Source: Pholiota molesta
Lineage: Eukaryota > Basidiomycota > Agaricomycetes > Agaricales > Strophariaceae
Assembly (NCBI GenBank): GCA_014925825.1
Contig: JACGCK010000120.1
Coordinates: 1-64,000 of the forward strand
DNA length: 64,000 nucleotides
Direction of reading: 5' to 3'
In this document: piece by piece, positions 46,876-57,252 of the stretch
Layout of the letters: every line of letters begins with the position of its first letter
How positions within the stretch are numbered: the stretch's first letter is position 1
The notes under the pieces: model-generated
Database searches by the model: none
Told to the model about the DNA's origin: nothing
Seen by the model: the letters and a program-made list of their open reading frames with translations, nothing else
Position numbers and translations under genes: made by a program

Positions 46876-47661
46876 CTAGTACACATAGCCGAGGAGCTTG
46901 CCTCCGACCTGCTTGCGACGCGCCTCCTCGTGGTCGAGGATACCAGAGGACGTGGTCTGTACATCACATAGAAAGAATAAAGAACCGTTAGAGGATTATT
47001 GGCTTGCACCGCAAATGTGATTAGACGTACAAGGATGATAATTCCGAAGCCACGGGCGGGGAGCAGCAAGTTGACCCAGGACTCGATCTGGGTGTGCTGC
47101 ACGTTGAAGCGCGGGGAGATGACGCCGGTCTTGTTGAGGCGGCCGTTGAGCTGGATGACGATTTTGTTGGAGCGGTGGTCGTCGACGATCTCGAACTCGC
47201 CGATGTAGCCTGAAGTTGAGGTTCAGCATCTTTGCCTTGCGGGGCAGGAAAGAAGAAGAGGGAAGAAGGGGAAAGGATGTGTGCCGTTTGTGAACGCGCA
47301 TCCGTGGGGTGGACGAACACACGTTGTATGGTAGCGGGCACGGGTCGATTTTTCGAAGATTTAAAACAAAGGACGCGTGGAAATGCTGCGAAAGCAATAG
47401 CGCGGCAATCGTAGTTATACTTCGAGGGGAGAAAGGAAGGAAGGCAATAGGGAAAATGGCGGAGACATACCGTGGCGCTGCATGACGCTCAGGAACTTGA
47501 CGACGACCTTGGACGAGGGGCGGATGAGCACCTGGCGCTTTCCACGGCGCTCGGCGTTGACGATGTTGTTCAGGCAGTCATTCTGGGGCACCGCGTCAGG
47601 CAATTCACACCTAGCTCCCAACACACGGAAGACGACTCACGAGGACGGAGATGCGGACCAT
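46876..47661 (-). CDS. RPS22: 40S ribosomal protein uS8 (S22, S15a)
   Basis: Exons on the minus strand: 47661-47641, 47582-47471, 47209-47031, 46956-46876. Total 393 nt, 130 aa, the exact usual length. Sequence marks: [68 protein letters not shown] and [15 protein letters not shown], ending GKLLGYVY. It is a component of the small ribosomal subunit. The first exon is only 21 nt, a common layout for ribosomal protein genes. It is transcribed divergently from RPS17 across a 320-bp gap. A 5' untranslated intron is possible (a tttccag lies at about 47697) but not proven. Confidence 0.95.
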
Positions 47662-47981
47662 GTTGAATTTTTTGGTGTCGGGGGCGGTGACTGGAAAGAG
47701 AGGAGAACGATAAGCAAGATGCCAGAGCCCAGAATGAGTGTCGTGCTACGGAAAGCGCGAGTCAAACAGGCTTGCAGAGGATAGTGTACCTTGAGGACGA
47801 CGACGGCGGCTGCGGTGAAAAACCAAGGGCAGTACGGCCCATATACGGCAACTGTGGCTGACCACCAGCTGTACAGCACCAAAACAGCCACACCGGCAAC
47901 TCCCGAGCCGCCCGTCCCCATCCCCTGCTCCTGTGCTCGCCGCCCAGACCACTCTCCCCAACGCCGAAGACATAATCCACG
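47662..47981. promoter_or_regulatory. Shared divergent promoter of RPS22 and RPS17
   Basis: The 320 bp between two start codons pointing away from each other, both for small-subunit proteins. Such head-to-head pairs are usually co-expressed; this is inferred from layout. The strand toward RPS17 carries many CCA and CCCC tracts. This divergent gap is absent from the duplicated RPS17 copies at 1776-1955 and 53266-53844. Confidence 0.5.
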
Positions 47982-48662
47982 ATGGTGCGCTCGTCATCTA
48001 CACTACATGGAGGCCGAAATGCTGACCGTTCGGATTTAGGGTCGCGTTCGTACCAAAACCACCAAGAGGGCCTCCCGTGTCCTGATCGAAAAATAGTGAG
48101 TGAGCGATGTGAGGAATGGCGCTGGATGGGCGCATGCTGAACAATGTTCGCCAGCTACCCCCGCTTGACCCTCGACTTCCACACCAACAAGCGCATCATC
48201 GATGAAGTCGTGCGTACCTCGCCTCACCCACACCGTACATAGTGCGCCTTGCTTATTTGGGCGGATATGTAAAACAGGCTGTCGTCCCCTCCAAGCGGCT
48301 GCGCAACAAGATCTCGGGCTTCACGACCCATCTGATGAAGCGCATCCAGCGTGGCCCCGTCCGCGGCATCTCCTTCAAGCTCCAGGAGGAGGAGCGCGAG
48401 CGCAAGGACAACTACGTCCCCGAGGTCTCCGCCCTCGACACATCCGCGACTGGCCTCGAGGTGGACCCTGATACAAAGGTGCGTCATGGCAAACTCTCTA
48501 CAGAGCGCCTGGTATACTGAACACGGATAATTTACGCAGGCGCTCCTGGAATCCCTCAACTTCGACTCCATCCAGGTCAACGTCATCACCCCCGTGCTCG
48601 CGGTCCCCGAGCGCGGCCAGCGCCGCGAGCGCAGGGCCGTCCCCGGCGCTGGCCGGTCATGA
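47982..48662 (+). CDS. RPS17: 40S ribosomal protein eS17
   Basis: Exons 47982-47984 (only the ATG), 48040-48095, 48155-48209, 48278-48478, 48540-48662. Total 438 nt, 145 aa. Marks: [37 protein letters not shown], then [50 protein letters not shown] and [14 protein letters not shown] component of the 40S subunit. It is the only intact copy of three in the window and is presumably the source of the pseudogenes at 53266-53844 and 1776-1955. The tail after [14 protein letters not shown] is present here but shortened in the pseudogene. Confidence 0.95.
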
Positions 48663-49761
48663 GTCGTTCGTTCGCCGTCGTTGGATCATCGCTTCCCATG
48701 TCGATCGCCTGAGATACGCTAGACGGGAGGAGGCGTGGGGTGGTCCGCTTATGGTTTTGATATGCACTCCTATGCCGCGCCATGTATTCATTTCCCACCT
48801 TTTGCATGCATCTTCAAACCTAAAAGCAACGGTTGTTTTCTTTTCCCTCTCTGCTCGGCAAGTGGCGTGAGGTCTGCGTGAAGGTTTGTTTACCGCCTGA
48901 CATGTTCACCCTGTGGCAGGCAGGAGCTTGCATACGATTGATGATCCATCATACCAACTCGAGTCGGGGGTTGCATGGGGTTCTCTTTCTAAGGGAGGGT
49001 TTGTTCACCGCCCAAGAAACTTCCGCCTGTGGCAGGACCTTGAATACGATGAATGACGATGGTCCAGGCGGCTATGGTTCGGACTTGCACCCAGGGCGCT
49101 CTTCTGTGCCGACGTGGCATCCATCTGGTTATCGGTTGTACGCTGCGGCAGGGTGTCCGGGTTCGCTCCCTGACGCGCGGCGATGGCGACCGCAGGTGGG
49201 CCTATCATTGGCCTGGGCTGCCTGCGTATCGTGAACAGATCGCGGTGCGCTGCACGTTACCGACGCACGACGCACGCATGTACCCTTTGGCTGAGAGAGG
49301 TGGACGTCGGACGTTCCGTCACATTGCCTGATTCTCTTCGATCGAGATCCCTGAATCGTCACGCTCGGTCTGCGATGAACGCTGGATGTTCTCGATTTAG
49401 GGTTGATTTTCTGGCATGGTACAATCCCGCCATGCCATGCATCTCCAATCGCGGAGCGACTTTTGAGCGGTCCTTTGCCTAGTTCACCACCCCGCATTGT
49501 AGGTTGCGCCGTGCTCTCGGCCTGAATCCTGACATGGACATTTCATGCACAACAGCATTCGCGCGACAGCGAAGTTTTCTCCGGGGTTTTACGTACCCGT
49601 GCGCAGCGCGCTAAGTGCTGGATGTCAGTGGTAATTGCTCGCTATGGAGCGATGAAGCTTGAAGCCGGACTTGATGATATATTAGAACAAATGCAAATTG
49701 CAATCAAAACATCGTCAGAAACAAAGTATTGACTGTGGACTACTTGTAAGTAAAAAAATGT
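48663..49761. repeat. Spacer between RPS17 and paralogue 3, present in several copies
   Basis: 48720-49000 matches 53870-54115 directly (for example 'gtggttttgatatg', 'tgttcaccctrtggcaggca', 'gattgatgatccatcatacc'). 49170-49330 matches 10775-10625 inverted, and 49330-49760 matches 15390-15008 inverted. Within the spacer a shorter internal repeat is visible: 'tttgtttaccgcctgacatg' near 48885 and 'tttgttcaccgcccaagaaa' near 49001. No gene. Confidence 0.8.
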
Positions 49762-51480
49762 CTATATGTGGGGAATGAATGTGGTCCATTCAATGGTTTG
49801 GAGGGCGCCAGGAGGCGGTGAGCGAAGAGCAGTAAGGGAGAGTGTAAGGAGTATGATGCGTGCAATTGGGTAGAGAACGGTCCCAATGACCGCGAAAAAA
49901 CCAAAGACAATGATAAAAAATGGTTGGTCAAAGTAGATGCTTAATCCCATGGATACGGGGTCTGCAGTTATGATGATTGCAGAAATCCGCCAAAGCCACA
50001 TTTCTTGATGCGATGAGAAATGGAGCCACCAGCTGGGGATCAGATGCACAAACCCGAAGAGGGCGCCAATTGCGGAAATGGCATAGTCTGCTTCGTGCCC
50101 ACTGTTCCTGCCTGTGTTAAACATTCCTACCCGCATCTTTGTCATTGTACTGTCACCTCCGAGCATCTTTATCAGCGGGAGGCCAAGAGCTTGAACTATC
50201 AGGAGGGGAAGGCGCCAGAGAAGGTTCGGAGAGTAGGCATGCTCCTCCACTTCTTTGCGTAATATGGGCATGGCCTGTCCGAGTCGTAACTGTGGGTTTG
50301 CCTCGGTGTCTGCGTCTTCAAATGTGGTGTTACCTGCGAGGCTTGAGTTAACAAAATTCTCGCTGGTATCTCCCCATGGTTTTTTTGCTTTCGAGAAATA
50401 CTGGTCGGCCGACATTTTGAGGCTTGTCCCACCATAGTCCGTAGGTAATACCATTGAGCATCGCGAATCCCAACGTTACGACTTCGAGTTCCGTGACTGA
50501 AAGGCGTTGCGCCCATCGCGCGATGCATTGCGCGACGAACCAGGTTGTCTGTAAGATAATGAGTGTCTTTGAGATAGCATCGCCTTTGCTTCGATCTTGG
50601 ATGTCTTCTTCGGTGATTCTGGGTGGATCGATCACTTTTTGCTGGATGTTCCATAGGAGTCTTGCTTCATTTTTAGTACGTTCGTAGATACTGACACGGC
50701 CATCGATAAGTGTCTGAATCGGTCTTCCACTTTCACAGAGCATGAAGCCACCCATCTGAACAAAGAAACCATGTGCCAGTGTCCACTGAGGCCCCTTGGC
50801 TTCTTTTAACGGTGAGGGTAAAGGAGAACCTTGGAAGATTCCTTGAAACCATCCTTTGAACTGTTCCAACAGGGGCTTTCGACCGGAATTCGGGGTTGAA
50901 TTATTGAACTCTATGACTATTAGTAATGAGTAAATTGTCCTTCTGTGCTTAGAATATTCAAAGACCTTTGTTATACTCGGAATTTTGAAAGACTCCATAG
51001 CCAGTATCCAAAATGGCTTGAAACCATCGTTCGAACTTTTCCGAGAAGGTCTCTGCAGTAAAACCATTGATATCTATTATATAAAGCAGTAAGTAAATCG
51101 TCCTGCTATACTTAGAATATTCAAAGACCATTGTTATACTCGTCCATAATTCCTTTCGCAGCCAAACGCTGTCTCATTGCCCACAAGGTCACCAACTCCG
51201 GCGCCAACAAAGCGCATATCGTTATTGTCAACCGGCGCTTGAAGCAAGTCCAGTTAGAATCCGTTACGGCAGGGATATTCGGGTGAACGGCGGACCAGGT
51301 GCACGCGAAGATCGTGGCCAAGCAGCTGATGACGATGTCGTTGACGGTGCGCTGGCCGAAATGGGACTGGGCGTCGCGGAGAGCTAGCGCAGGACATGGA
51401 TCGGGGGGGTTTGGTGGCGAAGCAAGAGGGACGCCACGCAGGGTGCGAATTAACGCGAAGATGAGAAGGACGATGAGCAT
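49762..51480 (-). pseudogene. Multipass membrane protein, paralogue 3, frameshifted
   Basis: Exons on the minus strand: 51480-51129 (352 nt), 51073-50966 (108 nt), 50910-49762. The sum is 1609 nt, one base too many. The extra base lies in a run of seven T (50380-50386, seven A in the gene) where paralogues 2 and 4 have six, just after VFLESKK. Upstream of it the frame ends in MGRYQREFC; downstream the other frame continues PWGDTSENFVNSS as in paralogue 2. The extra 108-nt exon comes from a tandem duplication of the intron and the start of exon 2, adding FERWFQAILDTGYGVFQ next to the normal FKGWFQGIF. Hydrophobic segments otherwise match the intact copies. It is a recent pseudogene, or intact if the extra base is a sequencing error. 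Confidence 0.85.
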
Positions 51481-53265
51481 GTCGGCAGGGACTCTCGTCG
51501 AAGCGTTGACAGTGGATACGTATAACGGCAGGGAAACTTTGTATATAGGTGGAACAGCCCTTCTGCTTCACCGGACTCTAGTTATATCCTGTACCGTTCG
51601 TGTTTGTTGAGTTCGTTTTCGAATTCACCAAGTACTCGTCATAAACCACCTGAAGGTGGTGAAATCGTATGTCCGACCCAGGGATCGTCCGACGCAGCAG
51701 CTCAAATCTGGTGGCTGTCTCTCACAAATTAAGGCCTCATGTCCGTGAACATGCTACACGACAGCCGTTCATACGTTCAGTCCATGAGCATCTCTCCTTA
51801 CACCCTACATGTGTTTGTAATCCTTCTAGGAATATACGTTAACGCCGAGGTAGCACATTTTCTGGTGTGTAAAAAATCCTGGGTCTGTTATGATTAGTTA
51901 TGAATAATGGAATATTCTACGTTATGGAGTTTAGTGGTCATGCGGCTCGTACGGACGAATACTCGAATGCTGGCGTATTTCGCGATAGCACGGCACCTAT
52001 TAATAGCTGACACATGCTCGCCTCGAGGCGCCTATCTACATTACCTACTGCGCGAGCCTCTCGTTCAATTGTTTTCTTTTACTCCAGGGCTCTGCGACAT
52101 GTTTCGCTACCTACGTTTGCTTCATATCCCCATGTTTGCCTCTACTATTTCATATCCGAATCCGAACAGGCAACGATGTATTATCTGGTCGAAATCAAGT
52201 CTGCGTTAGGCATTGTAGCTGTGAACTGTAAAGTCGTTCAGGGAGAGGAAACCGAGACGGGGGGTCTGCCTGTGCACTATGCGGGGTCTTCCGAGAATAA
52301 AATGATCGAGCGTGTCCTCGAGGCATGTCGACTGAGGTGTGGTGATGGAAGAGGGCGAGTGAAGACAATATAAGTGTGGATGGACAGCCCGGCAGTGATC
52401 GTTCTGAGTGGAGGTGCTGTTGTGCTAACTTCTAAGGCTATTCCATAAGTTCAGGCGTTGAGTCGTTGTGTGGATTGCGCTGTGGATGCAGGAGCAGGAG
52501 GCATGCGCCAACGAGAGCCGGAGTTGCGCACTATGAGATCTGAGTTCTGAGCCCTGAGCGCTGAGCCCTGAGCAGTGAGCCGGCTGCCCTGATGCATCCA
52601 TGGTATGGCCATTAGTTTATTTGTAATGGTGGCTTTGCGACCACTGCCGTGACCGTACTGCATCTGCAGACTGGACTTGGACTGGACATTGTTGTGCCTA
52701 AGTGCAATTGGGTCGTACTTGTGTTTGTCGCGTCTTGGAGCAATCTTGGAGGGCATGTCGCGGATGACGGCGATAAGTGTGCTGAAATCGACAGCGTTTT
52801 CGCGAGTATCATGAGCAGAAAGAGGTGTTTTCCAGGACGTTCGGTACGCAACGGGCTAGCAAGGATGAATGGCAGGGCATCGCGACGCAGAGGGAAGGAC
52901 GCGGCGGCGGCGGCGCCGTGGCGCCTCGTGGCGCGTGGGCCAGCGTGGGCCGTTGCTGGACGCGCGTCACGTTACCGTTCCCCTGCAGTGTCACGCTATT
53001 ACGGTTTACAAGCGTTTACAATGTACATCAGGTAACAGGTTTACATCGTTGCCTCGAAACAAATCCCTCCAAGACATTCACTGCTGGCAGACCAGCTCAT
53101 CATGAGATGCTATTCGTACTTGGATCAGACACTCCTCCACTTCCTACTCGGGCCTACTCGACGTAGAGCGTGAATATTCACTGCGCGCTCGTGCGCTCAT
53201 CAGCGGGATCATTCATGTTCCCTGCTTCTCCTGCTGGGTTCTGCTCGCCATGGTCTTAATCCAAG
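51481..53265. repeat. Duplicated spacer between paralogue 3 and the RPS17 pseudogene
   Basis: Inverted partner of the left-arm spacers. 51600-52110 matches 8635-8060 and 13398-12930, 52260-52430 matches 7390-7260, and 52850-53000 matches 2600-2465. Near 52535-52585 a short stretch of repeated 'ctgagc' words ('gagccctgagcgctgagccc') forms a local satellite of about 50 bp. No gene. Confidence 0.75.
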
Positions 53266-53844
53266 ATGGTGAACGCGCCCCCCGCATTCTCCAGATCAGC
53301 CCGAAACGCTGACCGTCCGATTTCAAGGCCGCGTTCATACCAAAACCACCAAGAGGGCCTCATGTGTCCTGATCGAAAATTAATGAGTAGCAGCGGGGTC
53401 GGCGTTGGAACGGCGCCCGCTGATCACTGTGTTTTGGCTTTCGACTTTCATTATAACAAGCGCATCATCAGTGAAGTCGTGCGCACCTCACCTCACCCAC
53501 CTCGTACATAGTGGTTTCGGCCGATTATTGAACAGGCTGTCGTCCCCTCCAAGCGGCTGCGCAACAAGACCTCGGGCTTCACGACCCACTTGATGAAGTG
53601 CATCAGTGCGGCCCCGTCCGCGGCATCGACTTCAAGCTCCAGGAGGAGGAGCGCGAGCGCAAGGACAACTACGTCCCCGAGGTCTCTGCCCACCAAGGTG
53701 CGTCATGGCAAGCTCTGTAAATTGCATTGTATACTTAACACCCTTTAATTTGCACAGGCGCTCCTGGAATCCCTCAACTTCGACTCCATCCAGGTCAACG
53801 TCATCACCCCCGTGCTGGCCGTCCCCGGCGCTGGCTGGTCATGA
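53266..53844 (+). pseudogene. RPS17 pseudogene, full-length duplicate with introns
   Basis: Aligns exon by exon with 47982-48662 and keeps the introns, so it arose by DNA duplication. Damage: exon 2 ends in a stop (VLIEN then TAA), exon 3 has lost the PRLTL start (LAFDFHYNKRIISEV remains), and exon 4 shows a one-base loss (ATGAAGTGCATCAGTGCGGC against GCGCATCCAGCGTGGC). The end of exon 4 is deleted after EVSA, and exon 5 lacks the [10 protein letters not shown] segment. It cannot make eS17. Together with paralogue 4 it forms a tandem copy of the unit RPS17 plus membrane gene. Confidence 0.92.
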
Positions 53845-54479
53845 GTCGCTCGCCCGCGCTGGGACGATCGCAGGAGGAGTGGGGGTGGTCTGCTTGTGGT
53901 TTTGATATGTTATGCGCCTCTACGCCTTGCCATGTATACATTTCCGACACCCTTTGCACAAAAGCAACGGTGTTTTCTTGTCCCTCCCATCCCTGTGGTC
54001 GGGAAGTGGCGTGAGGTCTTCGTGAAGGTTTACCGCCCGACATGTTCACCCTATGGCAGGCAGCATCTTGAATACGATTGATGATCCATCATACCCACTC
54101 TGGTTGGGGCATTTCATGGGGTTCTCTTGAGCTGAGAGGGGTGGACGGTTCCATCACCCCTGCCTGATTGTCTTATCTTTGAATCCTTCACGCTCTGTCT
54201 GCGATGACGGCTGGATGTTCTCGATTCAGGGTTATTTTCTGGCATGGCACAATCCCCGCCATGGCATACATTTCATTCACGGAGCGACTCTTGTGTGGTG
54301 CTTTGCCTGGAAGGTTTACGCCCTCCGCGCGCTAGGCGCTGTTTCTGGATGAGTGCTCAGTGATTGCTCGCTACGTAGCCATGCAACCAGATGAGGATAT
54401 ATTAGAACAAATACAAAACACAATCACAGCATCGTCAGAAACAAGGTATTGACTGTAGACTACTCATATGTAAAATTGT
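53845..54479. repeat. 3' spacer between RPS17 pseudogene and paralogue 4
   Basis: Tandem copy of parts of 48663-49760 with internal deletions. The order of matching blocks is the same. The AT-rich end next to 54480 resembles the 3' flanks of the other three membrane genes ('gtcagaaacaaggtattgac'). No gene. Confidence 0.8.
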
Positions 54480-56001
54480 CTATAAGTGGGGAATGTATGT
54501 GGTCCATTCGATGGTTTGCAGGGCGCCAGGAGGCAGTGAGCGAAGGGCAGTAAGGGAGAGTGTAAGGAGTATCATGCGCGCAATTGGGTAGAGAATCATC
54601 CCAACTCCCGCAAACATCCACGAGACAATCTCTAACAAGCCTTGGTCAAAGTAGACGCATAATCCCATCAATACGGGTTCTGCGGTTATGATGATTGCAG
54701 AACCCCGCCAAAGCCACATTTCTTGACGCGATGCGAAATGGAGAAACCAGCTGGGGATCAGATGCACAGCCCCGAAGAGGGTGCTGATTGCTGCAGCGGC
54801 ATATTCTGCTTCGAGCCCACTGTTCAGTGCTGTGTAAAACATTCCTACACGCATCTTGATCACTGTATCATCACCAATCATCTTCCGCAGCGGGCGAACA
54901 AGAGCCTGAAGTATTCGGAAGGGAAGGCGCCAGAGAAGGTTGGGAGAGTGGGCATGCTCCTCCATTTCTTGGCGCAATTTGCGTCCCAGCCAGCTCTCCT
55001 TTCCGGGCTCGGCCTGTGGTAACAGTGGGTTTGACTCAGTCGCTGTGTCTTCGAATGGGGTATTACCCGTGAGGCTTGGTTGAATGGTATCTCCACGTGG
55101 TTTTTTGCTTTCGAGAAATACTGGCCGGCCAACGTTTTGAGGCTTGTTCCACCATAGACCGTAGGTAATTCCATTGAGCATCGCGAATCCCAATGTTACG
55201 ATTTCGAGTTCCGTGACGGGGAGTCGTCGCGACCATCGCGAGATGCATTGCACGACAAACCAGGTTGTTTGTAGGACAATGAATGTCTTCGAGATAGTGT
55301 CGCCTTTGCTTCGATCATTGATGTCTTCTCCAGTGATCCTTGGGAAATCGATCACTTTTTGCCTTATGTTCCATGTGAGTTTAGGATGAACAAGTGTTTG
55401 AATGGGTCTTCCACTTTCACAGAGCATAAAGCCACCCATCTGAACAAAGAATCCATGTGCCAGTGTCCATTGAGGCCCCTCGCCTTCTTTTAATGGTGAG
55501 GGTAAAGGAGAATCATGGAAGATTCCTTGAAACCATCCTTTGAACTGTTCCAACAGGGGCTTTCGGCCGGAATCCGGGGTCAAACCATTGAACTCTATGA
55601 CATATAGTGGTGAGTAAATTGTCTTTCTGTACTTAGAATATTCAAAGACCTTCGTTATACTCGTCCATAATTTCTTTGGCAGCCAAACGCTGACTTATTG
55701 CCCAACAGGTCATCAACTCCGGCGCCAACAAAGCGCATATTGTGATTGTCACCCGCCGCTTGAAGCAAGTCCACGCAGAATCCGTTACCGCAGGAATATT
55801 CGGGTGGACAGCGGACCAGGTGCACGCAAAGATGGTGACGAAGCAGCTGATGACAATCTCATTGATGGTGCGCTGGCCGAAGTGGGACTGGGTGTCGCGG
55901 AGAGCGAGCGCAGAAAATGGATTGGGGGGCTCTGATGGCGAAGCGAGAGGGACGCCACGCAGGGTGCGAATTAGCGCAAAAATGAGAAGGATGATCAGCA
56001 T
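54480..56001 (-). CDS. Multipass membrane protein of unknown function, paralogue 4
   Basis: Exons on the minus strand: 56001-55650 (352 nt) and 55594-54480. The frame closes at 488 aa. The intron lies at the same place and phase as in paralogues 1-3. Key stretches: MLIILLIFALIRTL at the N-terminus, NEIVISCFVTIFACTW, the core TLAHGFFVQMGGFMLCE, LQTTWFVVQCISRW, NGITYGLWWNKPQNV and the C-terminal TLSLTALRSLPPGALQTIEW. The variable linker is shorter than in paralogue 2. Unlike paralogue 3 it has the six-base A run and no extra exon, so it is probably functional. A KDZ transposon begins 162 bp upstream of the start codon, which may affect its promoter. Confidence 0.86.
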
Positions 56002-56163
56002 GTCGGCAGCAGAGTTCCGTCGAACCGCTGAGACTGGATAGGTGTAACAGCAGAAAAAACTTTGTATGTAGATGGAGCCCTTCAGCGGACTCCAGCTATA
56101 TCCTCGAGCATTTATGTTTATGAGATTCATCTTCGACCTAGTGCTCGTTATCAGCCACCTGAA
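56002..56163 (-). promoter_or_regulatory. Retained proximal promoter of paralogue 4
   Basis: It is similar to the upstream regions of paralogues 1-3 as far as 'tcagccacctgaa' (ends 56163). From 56164 the sequence is unrelated to theirs. A TATA-like 'actttgtatgtaga' lies at about 56060-56073 on the plus strand. Confidence 0.55.
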
Positions 56164-57252
56164 CACAAAGCGGGGTCACACCGGCTCATGTGATGTGATT
56201 CAGCGAACGCATACATGTAGCCATGTGACATGGATTCAGCGAATTCGCTGGGTCAGTGAATAACCCATTCCCAATTAGGATATGCCTTATGTAGTCAAAT
56301 GATATGATCGAGCGAATTCGCTGAATAGCCCAAGGGCCCCACCACAATTGTCCCAGCACCCGTCCGGCCGATTGGGCCAATTGATTCAATTCATAATTGA
56401 ATCAATTAATTGCAAGCAATGAGTATACCATATGAATGCGCATTACAATACATGATATTGATATTGAGTGTAGCGACCGTCCTGCCGGCCGGCCGATTGC
56501 ATTAATCGATTGGCTCACCACTAGAACAAAACACTGTAAACGGATAACCTAACAGACAAAACAGGCTTGTGGTAATATTCTGATTAAACAAAGCTTTGGA
56601 AAGAATATCGTGGATGTACAATGAGCATAAGCTGCGCGACAGTGCGTCTGGGTGACCGGCCGGTCAAATAGATTGAACAGATCACGCCCAGGGATATTGA
56701 CGGCTGGCCGGCAAAAACCACTTCAGATCCAAAAATAGGTCCGGTATACACCCCTATAGCTTCGTTATATGATTGTATTCTGGGACTGTTTTGGCAGGAG
56801 AAATGCGCATGGTTTGATTCTCTGCTTTACACACACAACTCAGGTCTATAAAATCAATACACTAGGCTACACAAATTATCATTCGATCAATACAATGGAT
56901 TTGATTGGAACGGCCGGGCGGTAGATCAGTATTCTCACTCAAAACGACCGGCCAGTTTTGGTCCACACGGGCCCGAGAACACTAATATTTCCTCCAAATT
57001 TCCTCTTCAGTTTCGCAATATGAAATATGTACACATGGTAATAGGGGCGGGTGCAAAAGAAGAACATTACAGCACATCATCGTCTCCATAATCTGATCCC
57101 TCTCCCGGTCGTACAAACAATTCAGCATCAAGAAATTCGAAATCTTCGGGGCCGTATGATTTCAGAGATGATGTACTGACAGATGGTGATTGTGCACCGG
57201 TTCCAGCAATACGGTCATCCCCGGGTTCTTCAGTATGCTGTTAGAGGGGTGA
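56164..57252. repeat. Subterminal region of the KDZ element
   Basis: Non-coding, AT-rich background with scattered GC-rich palindromic words: CCGGCCG near 56365, GCCGGCCGGCC near 56486, GACCGGCCGGTC near 56658, TGGCCGGC near 56704, and GGCCGGGC and GACCGGCCAG near 56922-56954. It also has repeated GAATTCGCTG words (56238, 56314). Such subterminal words are typical transposase-binding arrays; this role is inferred. Confidence 0.6.
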
